Shown: piece by piece, positions 1 through 5,850 of the stretch
How positions within the stretch are numbered: the first letter of the stretch is position 1
Layout: each line of letters begins with the position of its first letter
DNA from: Pseudomonadota bacterium
Lineage (GTDB): Bacteria; Pseudomonadota; Gammaproteobacteria; Burkholderiales; Burkholderiaceae_C
DNA length: 6,702 bases
Assembly (NCBI GenBank): GCA_030918015.1
Contig: JAUPTP010000130.1
Span: 1-6,702 of the forward strand
Direction of reading: 5' to 3'
Position numbers and translations under genes: made by a program
The notes under the pieces: model-generated
Database searches by the model: none
What the model was told of the DNA's origin: nothing
The model's input: the letters and a program-made list of their open reading frames with translations, nothing else

Positions 1-485
1 GCGCTGACGACCGCGAGCACGGCGGCGACCGCGACCTGGAGCATCTGGTTGTAGGCCATGCCCGCCCGTACCGCGCCCACGGTGATGGTCGAGATGACAT
101 CGCTGCGACGGCGGGACAGGACGAAGGGCCAGCGCGCGGCGAGCACGGCGGCGAAGGCCTCCTGCCTCAGGTCGTCGATGAGGGCCTGCTGCACGCGCGT
201 GGTCGTCACCGCCGAGGCCTGGGCGATGCCTGCCTGGATGGCGATGAGGAGCACGAAGCCGGCGAGCAGGGCGGGCAGGGGAACATCGCCGAGCGAGAGA
301 TCGCCGACGACCGGCAGTGTCACCGACACCGAGCTGTCCGCGACGGAGTTCACGATCGGAACAAGCAGCAGCAGGCTCGCACCGCCGATCAGCCCGGTGG
401 CGACCAGCAGCACCACCTGGAGGACGAGCCGGCCGCGCGACAGCCGCCAACTCGAGCCGAGCAGCAGCCCGGCGTCGCGGATCAC
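1..485 (-). CDS. ABC exporter, N-terminal transmembrane part (partial, runs off left edge)
   Basis: This frame is open from a GTG at 485 to the window edge, giving 161 residues with no stop. The start overlaps the TGA of the upstream gene by 4 bases (GTGA), and GAGG lies 7 bases before it, so the start is well supported. Residues about 20-45 and 70-95 are hydrophobic membrane helices. They are followed by a cytoplasmic-loop-like segment, 'QALIDDLRQEAF..VLAARWPFVLSRRRSDVIS', and a third helix beginning near 145. This order (two helices, then a charged segment ending in RW-x-F..RR-S-D) is typical of the membrane domain of type I ABC exporters, where permease and ATPase are fused. The ATPase half would lie beyond base 1. 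The gene is last of three coupled genes here, so it probably exports the product of the sulfotransferase/kinase pair. The substrate is unknown; peptide, glycan and lipid exporters share this fold. Confidence 0.8.
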   Translation of the reverse strand, partial: MIRDAGLLLGSSWRLSRGRLVLQVVLLVATGLIGGASLLLLVPIVNSVADSSVSVTLPVVGDLSLGDVPLPALLAGFVLLIAIQAGIAQASAVTTTRVQQALIDDLRQEAFAAVLAARWPFVLSRRRSDVISTITVGAVRAGMAYNQMLQVAVAAVLAVVS

Positions 486-2197
486 GTGCCCGCCTCGATG
501 GCCTCGATCGCGTCGAGCACGGCGTCGAGGGTCCATCCGTCGCCGGGTCGGGACACGGTGGTGACGGGCACGACGTCCGCGAGCTGGGCCACCTGCGCAA
601 AGTAGCGCTCCTGCCCGAGGATGAGCGGCGCGATGCCGTCGCGGATCGTGTGATCGAGCAGCGCCGCCAGGCGCGCGGCGCCCGTCTCGGCGGTTGCGGC
701 GACGGATCCGCCGGCAGCGCTCGGGGTCAGCACGACGATGCGGTCGAGGCGTCGTGGCTCATCGGGCGGGTCCTCGGGACGGAACGCAGCCTTCACCCGC
801 CCGCGCCCCAGCGGCGGCAGCTCGTCGAAGTCGACACCGACGGCCAGCGCCGAGTCCTCGAGCAGGTGCACGTTGCGCCAGTACGGCGTCGTCCACGCGC
901 CGTCGGGGCGCAGGTCGACGACGGTCACGTCGTCGCAGAGCAGTCGGTGCCCGCGGTCGCGCAGACCCATGGCGGTCGTCGACTTGCCCGCCCCGCGGCC
1001 TCCGGCGATGGCCACCACGGTGTCGCCGATCTCGACCGTCGACGCGTGCAGGCTCAGCAGGCCGCGCTGCAGCATGGCCAGGGTCACCGCCCAGCCCTGC
1101 ACCATCCAGCCGACCTCGTCGGCGCCCCGCGTGCCGCGGTCGACGGTGACGTCGGTGCCGTGCTCGACGAGCAGCCCGGCTCGGCCGCGGAAGCGCACGA
1201 GTGCTGCCGTCGGAGTGGCCTGGATCCACGGGCGAGGCGACGTGGAGCCCGGCAGGGCGTCGGGCAGTTCGCCCTCGCGCACCCGGATGCCGAGGTGGGC
1301 GGGCAGGTCCAAGGGCGTCACGAGATCGGGGCCGGGCGCGTAGCCGAGGCGGTGCATCACCGCACGGTGGTCAGCCTCGATCGCCGATGCCTGCGCGTCG
1401 GTGAGCTCGTCACGCCACGAGCCGTCGATGCCCCGCCGGAAGAACTGCCGCGTGCGCGGGTGGGTGCCCCGGAAGCCGTGCTCGGCCTCGGATTCCTGCA
1501 GGCGCTCGAACCGGCTGCGCTCGACGGCCTGGCGGAGCTGGTCCGGGGAGCAGGTCAGGCCGATCGCCGTGAACACCGGCAGCAGGGTCGCCGCCGCGTC
1601 CGCCACGAGGTCCTCGTAGCGCACGAGGTGAACGGGGAACGGCACAGAGTCGTCGAGCCACGATTCGGCGTGGGTGCTCCACGTGCCCCACGGCTGCGCC
1701 GTCTGGGAGCGGGCGGGGTTGGACTCGAGGTCGCCGGCCGGCCGTGCCATCGCAGCGATGGCCTCGTCGTGCGTGATCCCGAAGAAGGGGGCGGCCGAGC
1801 ACGCGACGTCGCGCGGGTCGCGCACCACAAGGATGGCGGCGCGCGTCGCCTCCAGCGGGAACGGCTCCCGGTCTGGGGCGCCGGCCCGGTAGGCCTCGTG
1901 GGTCTTGCGCAGGATCGGCGGCGCTGCCTCGTCGCCTGCGCGCTGCGCTCCCAGGCGAAGCGCGAGCGCTGCGCGCAGGCGGTCGAGCTCGTCGGAGGAG
2001 AGCCAGCGGGGGTCGATGCCGTAGGCACCCAGGGCCATCGACACGTGATGCGGCTGGGCGCCCGAGATGAGGTGGTCGACCCCGAACATCTGCGGATGGG
2101 TGCCCAGGGCGGTCACGATCGCGCGCACCCAGGTGTTTCCCGACTTGGGATAGGACGCGAGCCAGACGGTGCGGCCGGGGCCGGGTGTCGACGTCAC
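482..2197 (-). CDS. Sulfotransferase fused to an HprK-like P-loop kinase domain
   Basis: The protein is 571 aa, starting at GTG 2197, which overlaps the previous stop as GTGA. The frame stays open upstream to 2683, but that stretch is Arg-rich and lies opposite the real neighbour. Residues 10-290 form a PAPS sulfotransferase: 5'-phosphosulfate loop 'SYPKSGNTW' (15-23), 'RKTH' with the candidate catalytic base His100, 3'-phosphate motif 'VVRDPRDVACS' (124-134), 'RYEDL' (193-197), and 'RRGIDGSWR' (254-262). Residues about 300-571 resemble HPr kinase: 'LHAS' (383-386), Walker A 'GGRGAGKST' (399-407), then 'RGHRLLCDD' (415-423) with the paired Asp of the active site. All key residues of both domains are present. 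Likely roles are sulfate transfer from PAPS to a hydroxyl or amine and ATP-dependent phosphorylation of an unknown acceptor. A role in HPr sugar regulation is unlikely because of the fusion and operon. The substrate cannot be read from the sequence. Confidence 0.88.
   Translation of the reverse strand: MTSTPGPGRTVWLASYPKSGNTWVRAIVTALGTHPQMFGVDHLISGAQPHHVSMALGAYGIDPRWLSSDELDRLRAALALRLGAQRAGDEAAPPILRKTHEAYRAGAPDREPFPLEATRAAILVVRDPRDVACSAAPFFGITHDEAIAAMARPAGDLESNPARSQTAQPWGTWSTHAESWLDDSVPFPVHLVRYEDLVADAAATLLPVFTAIGLTCSPDQLRQAVERSRFERLQESEAEHGFRGTHPRTRQFFRRGIDGSWRDELTDAQASAIEADHRAVMHRLGYAPGPDLVTPLDLPAHLGIRVREGELPDALPGSTSPRPWIQATPTAALVRFRGRAGLLVEHGTDVTVDRGTRGADEVGWMVQGWAVTLAMLQRGLLSLHASTVEIGDTVVAIAGGRGAGKSTTAMGLRDRGHRLLCDDVTVVDLRPDGAWTTPYWRNVHLLEDSALAVGVDFDELPPLGRGRVKAAFRPEDPPDEPRRLDRIVVLTPSAAGGSVAATAETGAARLAALLDHTIRDGIAPLILGQERYFAQVAQLADVVPVTTVSRPGDGWTLDAVLDAIEAIEAGT
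493..496 (-). promoter_or_regulatory. Ribosome binding site of the ABC exporter gene
   Basis: GAGG on the minus strand lies 7 bases before the GTG at 485. It sits inside the last codons of the sulfotransferase-kinase gene. Together with the 4-base overlap it supports this start and translational coupling. Confidence 0.55.
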
Positions 2198-3006
2198 GGC
2201 GAACCGCCGGCCGCTGTCCACCAGGCCACCAGGAGGTCGACCGCGGCCTCGTCGGCAGGGCCGTCCAGGCGCACGAGAGCGGACGGGAGCGCGGCCAGTC
2301 GCACGTGCTCCGCCACCATGGCCTCGCCGCTCTCGGCACCGGCATCCCCGGCTCCATGGTCGGGGGCCAGCGCCCCGTGCAGCATGAGCGTGGCCGCGCG
2401 CTCGAACCGCCGCTGGCCGAGCACCTCCGCGAAGGGCTCCTCGTCGGGACGGCGTCGCTGCACCTGCACGATGGCTGCGACCGGTGCCGGCTCGGCGGCC
2501 CTGGGGACCGCGACGGCGACAGCGTTCGAGCCGGCACGCACCGGCCGGCCGGCCAGGCCGGCGCCTGTCGCGCGCTGGGCTGCGATCACCAGCGGCGCAG
2601 GCCTCGGCTGCGCGACGAGCGTGTCGTCCTGCCATGCGACGGGCGTGGGGCGGTCGCTCAGCAGCCGCCATCCCCGTGCGCACAGGACGAGCACGACGTC
2701 GGCGATGTCGTGTGCGTCCCCGGTGAGGAGGAGGGCGGGCCCAGGCGAACCGTCTGGCCGTCCGCCCCGGGTGACGGCAGCGCCCTGCGCCATCGAGAAC
2801 CCGCGGTGGGCGAAGGCGAGCAGGTCGCCCCAGCCGTGGCGCAGGGCGGTCTCGTCCTCCTCGGATGCGTCGGCGGCCGACACGTCGAGCGCTCCGTCGG
2901 CGTCGATCTGAATGCGCCCCAGGCCGGGCAGGACGCCGTGCCAGACGGGGCCGTCCCGGTCGAGCACCGGGCCCCCGTGATCGTGCGGGACTGGCGTCTC
3001 GCTCAC
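2194..3006 (-). CDS. HprK-like domain protein with a degenerate Walker A (putative pseudo-kinase)
   Basis: The protein is 270 aa from GTG 3006 ('VSETPVPHD'). It has no strong family motif of its own, but it aligns with the kinase half of the next gene: 'GW..LLAF..RG' (58-69) matches 'GWAVTLAMLQRG', and 'ARGWRLLSD' (110-118) matches 'DRGHRLLCD'. The segment between them is colinear, yet Walker A 'GGRGAGKST' becomes 'TGDAHDIAD' (95-103) with no Lys or Gly-Lys-Ser/Thr. The conserved His is Gln74 and the Asp-Asp pair is Asp-Arg (118-119). The frame is intact and codon use is normal, so this is a kept protein, not a pseudogene. It is first in the operon, and its stop overlaps the fusion gene by 4 bases. 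It may be a regulatory or substrate-binding partner of the active kinase (inference). The in-frame ATG at 3087 is disfavoured because a -10-like box lies between it and 3006. GTG 3039 is another possible start. Confidence 0.75.
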   Translation of the reverse strand: MSETPVPHDHGGPVLDRDGPVWHGVLPGLGRIQIDADGALDVSAADASEEDETALRHGWGDLLAFAHRGFSMAQGAAVTRGGRPDGSPGPALLLTGDAHDIADVVLVLCARGWRLLSDRPTPVAWQDDTLVAQPRPAPLVIAAQRATGAGLAGRPVRAGSNAVAVAVPRAAEPAPVAAIVQVQRRRPDEEPFAEVLGQRRFERAATLMLHGALAPDHGAGDAGAESGEAMVAEHVRLAALPSALVRLDGPADEAAVDLLVAWWTAAGGSP

Positions 3007-3012
3007 CGGGAA

Positions 3013-3018
3013 AGGATA
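3013..3018 (-). promoter_or_regulatory. Candidate -10 box for the minus-strand operon (leaderless)
   Basis: On the minus strand TATCCT fits the TANNNT pattern of actinobacterial -10 boxes. Only 6 bases separate it from the GTG at 3006, so transcription would begin at or next to the start codon. No Shine-Dalgarno sequence precedes that GTG, which agrees with a leaderless transcript, a common arrangement in Actinobacteria. No convincing -35 box was found. Confidence 0.4.
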
Positions 3019-3071
3019 GGGGGACGTGCGGACCGCCACGGCGTCTCGGTGCGTGGGTCGGCCCCGCGGCC

Positions 3072-3077
3072 TATGCT
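3072..3077 (+). promoter_or_regulatory. Candidate -10 box for the first glycine-rich gene
   Basis: TATGCT fits TANNNT and lies 39 bases before the GTG at 3117. Transcription would start near 3083-3085 and leave a leader of about 33 bases carrying the ribosome binding site. No clear -35 hexamer lies 16-18 bases upstream, so the promoter would be weak or activator-dependent if real. Confidence 0.4.
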
Positions 3078-3083
3078 GAGGGT

Positions 3084-3096
3084 GCATCGTCGATGC
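3084..3096. promoter_or_regulatory. 13-base perfect palindrome, candidate operator
   Basis: GCATCG-T-CGATGC has 6-base arms around one central base. It begins at the predicted transcription start of the first glycine-rich gene, where a repressor would block initiation. The heptamer ATGCTGA also occurs twice, at 3073-3079 and 3093-3099, 20 bases apart (about two helical turns) and overlapping the -10 box and the palindrome. A small palindrome can occur by chance. Confidence 0.35.
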
Positions 3097-3103
3097 TGAT
3101 CCT

Positions 3104-3111
3104 GAGGGGGG
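3104..3111 (+). promoter_or_regulatory. Ribosome binding site of the first glycine-rich gene
   Basis: GAGGGGGG ends 5 bases before the GTG at 3117. This spacing decides the start: the in-frame ATG at 3093 lies before this site and has no comparable purine run of its own at suitable spacing. Confidence 0.65.
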
Positions 3112-3116
3112 TCTCG

Positions 3117-4439
3117 GTGCGTCCGCCTGTCGCTGTCAGGGCCTCGGCCCGTCGGTCAGGCGCGGGTCGCGCGCTGGTTCCGGTCGCCGTGCTCGGCGTG
3201 GCCGGAGCCCTGATCGCCGCGCCGGCCGCCCCTTCAGCCTTCGCGGCGGCACCCACGGCCTGCACGGCCACGGGCGGCACCATCACGACGACCGCACCGA
3301 ACGGCGGTTCGGCGATTCGCTGGACAACGCACGTCTTCAACACCACCGGCGTGAACTTCGTCCCGGCCCAGAGCACGGCGGTCGAGTACCTCGTCGTCGG
3401 CGGCGGCGGTGGTGGCGGGGGTGCCCGGGCCGGCGGCAACGCAGCCGGCCGCGGTGCCGGTGGCGGCGGAGGCTCCGGCGCCGTGGTGGCCGGAACCGGG
3501 CTGACCATCTCGTCGTCGCAGTTGATCACCGTCGGTGCGGCCGGGGCGGCCGGGGCCGACAACTCCACGATCGGCGGCACCGGTGGCACGAGCAGCATCG
3601 GCGCCCTGGTGACGGCCGCCGGCGGCGGTGGCGGTGGATCCCCGCGGGCCGTCCCCCAGGCCGGCAACGGCGCGTCGGGTGGTGGCGGGTCGGGAGACTC
3701 CGTGGCCCGCGCGGGCGGAACGGCCAGTGCGGGCAACGCGGGCGGGGCGGGCAACCCGAACGCCCTCATCGGTGCACGTGCAGGTGGCGGTGGTGGCGGA
3801 TCCGGCGGCGCGGCGACGAACGGGACCGCATCAGTCGGCGGAGCCGGGGGCGCGGGCACCAGCAGCTCGATCACCGGCAGCACCGTGACCTACGGCGGTG
3901 GCGGTGGTGGCGGCGGTGCGACGGCGGGGGCCGCCGGCGGGGCCGGGGGCGCCGGGTCGGTGAACGGCGTTGCTGCCGCGGGTGCTGCGAACCGCGGCGG
4001 CGGCGGTGGTGGCTCCGGCTCGACCTCTGGAACCATCTTCGCCGGGGGCGCCGGTGGCTCCGGCGTCGTGATCATCCGCTATCCGCGGTACTGCCTGACT
4101 CCATCGCCTCCGACGTCGGCGGCGATGACACTGGCAGGCTCATTCACGTGGGCGGCACCGGTCTACGTGCCCGCATCGCAGAGCGTCACGTCGTACACCG
4201 TGGTCTACACCGGCAACGGGCAGACGTCCTGGGGCATCTATGCGAACGGCTCGGCGACGGCGAGCATGGACGTGAGCCACAAGACGATCGCCACCTGCAC
4301 GATCGGCAACCCAGGTCGCACGTGCCGTCTGGCCAACGGCGATCTCGTGTCGGGGCAGACCTACCAGTTCCGGGTCTTCGCCCGCACCGCGTCGAGCATC
4401 GGCCAGATGACCGCGTCCTTCGGCTACACCGCCCCATGA
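3117..4439 (+). CDS. Secreted glycine-rich domain protein with C-terminal Fn3-like domain (copy 1)
   Basis: The protein is 440 aa from GTG 3117, chosen for its strong ribosome binding site. Residues 1-43 are a signal peptide: basic start, hydrophobic core about 20-35, probable cleavage 'AFA-AAP' after 43. A 50-residue segment with Cys49 ends in 'VEYLVVGGGG' (89-98). Residues 95-316 are Gly/Ala/Ser-rich, full of runs such as GGGGGGSG, and close with 'GVVIIRYPRYC' (Cys326). This bracketing matches the glycine-rich domain family seen in actinobacterial surface proteins and some phage tail proteins. Residues about 330-438 look like a fibronectin-III beta sandwich ('SYTVVYTG..', 'LVSGQTYQFRVFARTA'), with Cys394 and Cys403. 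No LPXTG motif, membrane anchor or lipobox is seen, so the mature protein is probably released or held non-covalently on the wall. No catalytic motif is visible; a binding, adhesive or structural role is inference. Its stop overlaps the next start by ATGA. Confidence 0.85.
   Translation: MRPPVAVRASARRSGAGRALVPVAVLGVAGALIAAPAAPSAFAAAPTACTATGGTITTTAPNGGSAIRWTTHVFNTTGVNFVPAQSTAVEYLVVGGGGGGGGARAGGNAAGRGAGGGGGSGAVVAGTGLTISSSQLITVGAAGAAGADNSTIGGTGGTSSIGALVTAAGGGGGGSPRAVPQAGNGASGGGGSGDSVARAGGTASAGNAGGAGNPNALIGARAGGGGGGSGGAATNGTASVGGAGGAGTSSSITGSTVTYGGGGGGGGATAGAAGGAGGAGSVNGVAAAGAANRGGGGGGSGSTSGTIFAGGAGGSGVVIIRYPRYCLTPSPPTSAAMTLAGSFTWAAPVYVPASQSVTSYTVVYTGNGQTSWGIYANGSATASMDVSHKTIATCTIGNPGRTCRLANGDLVSGQTYQFRVFARTASSIGQMTASFGYTAP
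3565..3611 (+). repeat. 47-base near-identical block shared by copies 1 and 3 (first instance)
   Basis: This segment matches 6263-6309 at 46 of 47 bases, with one synonymous GGT/GGC change. It encodes 'TIGGTGGTSSIGALV'. Neighbouring homologous stretches differ at many third positions, so this block is unusually conserved at DNA level. Confidence 0.75.
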
Positions 4440-5701
4440 ACCGCTCGTCTCGGGCCTACGTCATCGCGGGTGCGGCCGCAGCCACCGCTGCCGCCGTCCT
4501 CACGTCGCCCCCGGCTCCTGCCCTCGCCGCAGCTCCGGCCGCGTGCACGTCGACCGGGGGGACCACCGTCACGACGACCATCGGCGGCGTGAAGTACAAC
4601 GTCGTGACGTTCACCGCCAGCGGCACCTTCACGCCCGCCCAAGCGACCCCCCTGGAGTACCTCATCATCGGAGGCGGGGGCGGTGGCGGTCGAGCCGCGA
4701 CAAGCAGGGGTGCAGGCGGAGGAGGGGCCGGGGGTGTCCTCACGAATGTCGGGACCCCCACGACCGTGTCCACACCCCAGGGGGTCACGATCGGTGGGGG
4801 AGGCGCGGGAGCCACGGCTACCTCGGCGCGCGGTACGAACGGGGGCAACACGGTTGCCGGAGGCCTGACCGCCACGGGTGGCGGCGGTGGCGGAAGCAGC
4901 AACACGGGAGTCAGCACCGGGTCGGCGGGTGGCTCGGGCGGCGGTGGCGGGAGTGTCTCGGGCCAGACCACCGGCGGCACGGCCACGGCCGGCCAGGGCA
5001 GCGCGGGCGGTGCTGGCCGCAGCGCGGCGACGACGTCGGGCGGCGGTGGCGGCGGCCAGAGCGCCGCTGGGTCGCCGGGTGCCTCCGCCACCGGCGGGGC
5101 CGGCGGGTCGGGTATCACGACGACCGCCTTCGGGGCCTCGGCCTCGTACGCGGGTGGCGGTGGCGGCGCTTCCGTGACGACCTTCGGCGCGGGCGGCACG
5201 GGCGGCGGGGGCCGTGGCGGCAACAACGGCAACCGTCCCGGCGTGGCGGGAACGGTGAACACCGGGGGTGGCGGTGGTGCCGGCTACCTCGGAAACGGCG
5301 GTGCCGGCGGATCGGGTGTCGTCATCGTCCGCTACCGCAAGTTCTGCCTCAACCCCTCTCCGCCCACCTCGCCGGCCCTCTCGGCCCCGACCCTCTCGTG
5401 GGCGGCCCCGGCCTACGTGCCGCCGTCGCAGACGGTCACGTCCTTCACGGTGACCTACCAGGCCGCCAACGACACCTGCAACGCATCGGCCTGCGGCATC
5501 TACGCCCGCGGATCGCTGTCGACGAGCGTGAACGTCACCGGGACCACGCCGGCCGCCTGCCTGACCAACAACTCCGGGTGGACCTGCCCGATGACCAACG
5601 GCGACCTCGTGAGCGGTCAGACCTACTACTTCCGGGTCTACGCCCGCACCGCGACCACGTTCGGACAGTCGACGGCGGCCTTCGCCTACACGGTTCCCTA
5701 G
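4436..5701 (+). CDS. Secreted glycine-rich domain protein with C-terminal Fn3-like domain (copy 2)
   Basis: The protein is 421 aa. ATG 4436 overlaps the TGA of copy 1 (ATGA) and no Shine-Dalgarno sequence precedes it, so translation probably depends on ribosomes finishing copy 1. The frame is open further upstream, but only as a shadow of copy 1. Signal peptide is residues 1-31 (Ala-rich core, cleavage 'ALA-AAP'). Cys37 follows, then 'LEYLIIGGGG' (from about 73). The glycine-rich block spans 79-294 and closes with 'GVVIVRYRKFC' (Cys304). The Fn3-like domain, about 308-419, shares 'NGDLVSGQTYYFRVYARTA' with copy 1 but carries extra cysteines ('DTCNASAC', 'PAAC', 'WTC'), which suggests disulfides outside the cell. 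The layout is the same as copy 1, but the glycine-rich block has drifted and aligns less well than copies 1 and 3 do with each other. Function is unknown. Confidence 0.85.
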   Translation: MNRSSRAYVIAGAAAATAAAVLTSPPAPALAAAPAACTSTGGTTVTTTIGGVKYNVVTFTASGTFTPAQATPLEYLIIGGGGGGGRAATSRGAGGGGAGGVLTNVGTPTTVSTPQGVTIGGGGAGATATSARGTNGGNTVAGGLTATGGGGGGSSNTGVSTGSAGGSGGGGGSVSGQTTGGTATAGQGSAGGAGRSAATTSGGGGGGQSAAGSPGASATGGAGGSGITTTAFGASASYAGGGGGASVTTFGAGGTGGGGRGGNNGNRPGVAGTVNTGGGGGAGYLGNGGAGGSGVVIVRYRKFCLNPSPPTSPALSAPTLSWAAPAYVPPSQTVTSFTVTYQAANDTCNASACGIYARGSLSTSVNVTGTTPAACLTNNSGWTCPMTNGDLVSGQTYYFRVYARTATTFGQSTAAFAYTVP

Positions 5702-5722
5702 CTCCGTCCACGGGCAGCGGGA

Positions 5723-5751
5723 CGCCCGACGGGCCGATACCCGGTCGGGCG
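5723..5751 (+). terminator. Hairpin after copy 2, candidate terminator without U-tract
   Basis: CGCCCGAC (5723-5730) pairs perfectly with GTCGGGCG (5744-5751). GGG (5731-5733) and CCC (5740-5742) can extend the stem past one bulged G, leaving the loop CCGATA. It starts 22 bases after the stop of copy 2. No T-run follows, as is frequent for hairpin terminators in high-GC Actinobacteria, so it may end or attenuate transcription of copies 1-2. Confidence 0.5.
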
Positions 5752-5776
5752 CTAGGAATGTCCGACTTCGACGGGG

Positions 5777-5782
5777 TACTCT
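5777..5782 (+). promoter_or_regulatory. Weak candidate -10 box for copy 3
   Basis: TACTCT fits TANNNT and lies 68 bases before the ATG at 5851. GGAAT stands 17 bases upstream (5755-5759), resembling the -35 of some ECF sigma factors, but the matching downstream element is not convincing. This is tentative. Confidence 0.2.
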
Positions 5783-5808
5783 TGTAGCGTCCCCTGAAGT
5801 GGGATTAT

Positions 5809-5823
5809 CCAGGATAGTCCTGG
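5809..5823. promoter_or_regulatory. 15-base inverted repeat in the leader of copy 3
   Basis: CCAGGA-TAG-TCCTGG is a perfect dyad with a 3-base centre. It directly abuts and shares two bases with a second small palindrome, GGATTATCC (5802-5810). The pair lies 27 bases before the copy 3 start, between the weak -10 candidate and the ribosome binding site. It could be a repressor site or a leader hairpin; which one is not clear. Confidence 0.35.
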
Positions 5824-5840
5824 GCGAAGCGAGCGGGTCG

Positions 5841-5844
5841 GGAG
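5841..5844 (+). promoter_or_regulatory. Ribosome binding site of copy 3
   Basis: GGAG lies 6 bases before ATG 5851 and fixes the start of the third glycine-rich gene. Confidence 0.6.
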
Positions 5845-5850
5845 ACCAGC

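Noticed and set aside
2198..2683. N-terminal extension of the sulfotransferase-kinase frame by 162 codons
   Set aside because: The extension is Arg/Gly-rich and overlaps the HprK-like neighbour in another frame. The GTG at 2197 with GTGA overlap, just before the PAPS loop, is the natural start.
317..2911. Long plus-strand open frame of 864 codons
   Set aside because: It lies opposite three motif-bearing minus-strand genes, is Arg/Ala/Gly-rich without any recognisable motif, and exists because GC-rich DNA has few stops.
2865..3116. Upstream extension of copy 1 to 2865
   Set aside because: It overlaps the divergent HprK-like gene, is Arg-rich, and puts the signal peptide inside the protein. 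The ribosome binding site supports GTG 3117.
3249..3275. Cys49 region of copy 1 as a lipoprotein lipobox
   Set aside because: The Cys lies after the predicted cleavage site and is preceded by 'APTA', not by a lipobox at the end of the hydrophobic core. A later disulfide is more likely.
3071..3883. Proline-rich minus-strand open frames opposite the glycine-rich genes (also 3890-4075, 4456-5262, 5805-6149, 6219-6452, 6465-6689)
   Set aside because: Antisense of GGN codons gives CCN proline codons with no stops. These frames mirror the coding strand and have no starts with ribosome binding sites or domains.
3399..4064. GGC/GGT-rich tract as a CRISPR array or DNA minisatellite
   Set aside because: There is no fixed repeat length or spacer pattern. 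The repetition follows the codon frame and comes from glycine content.
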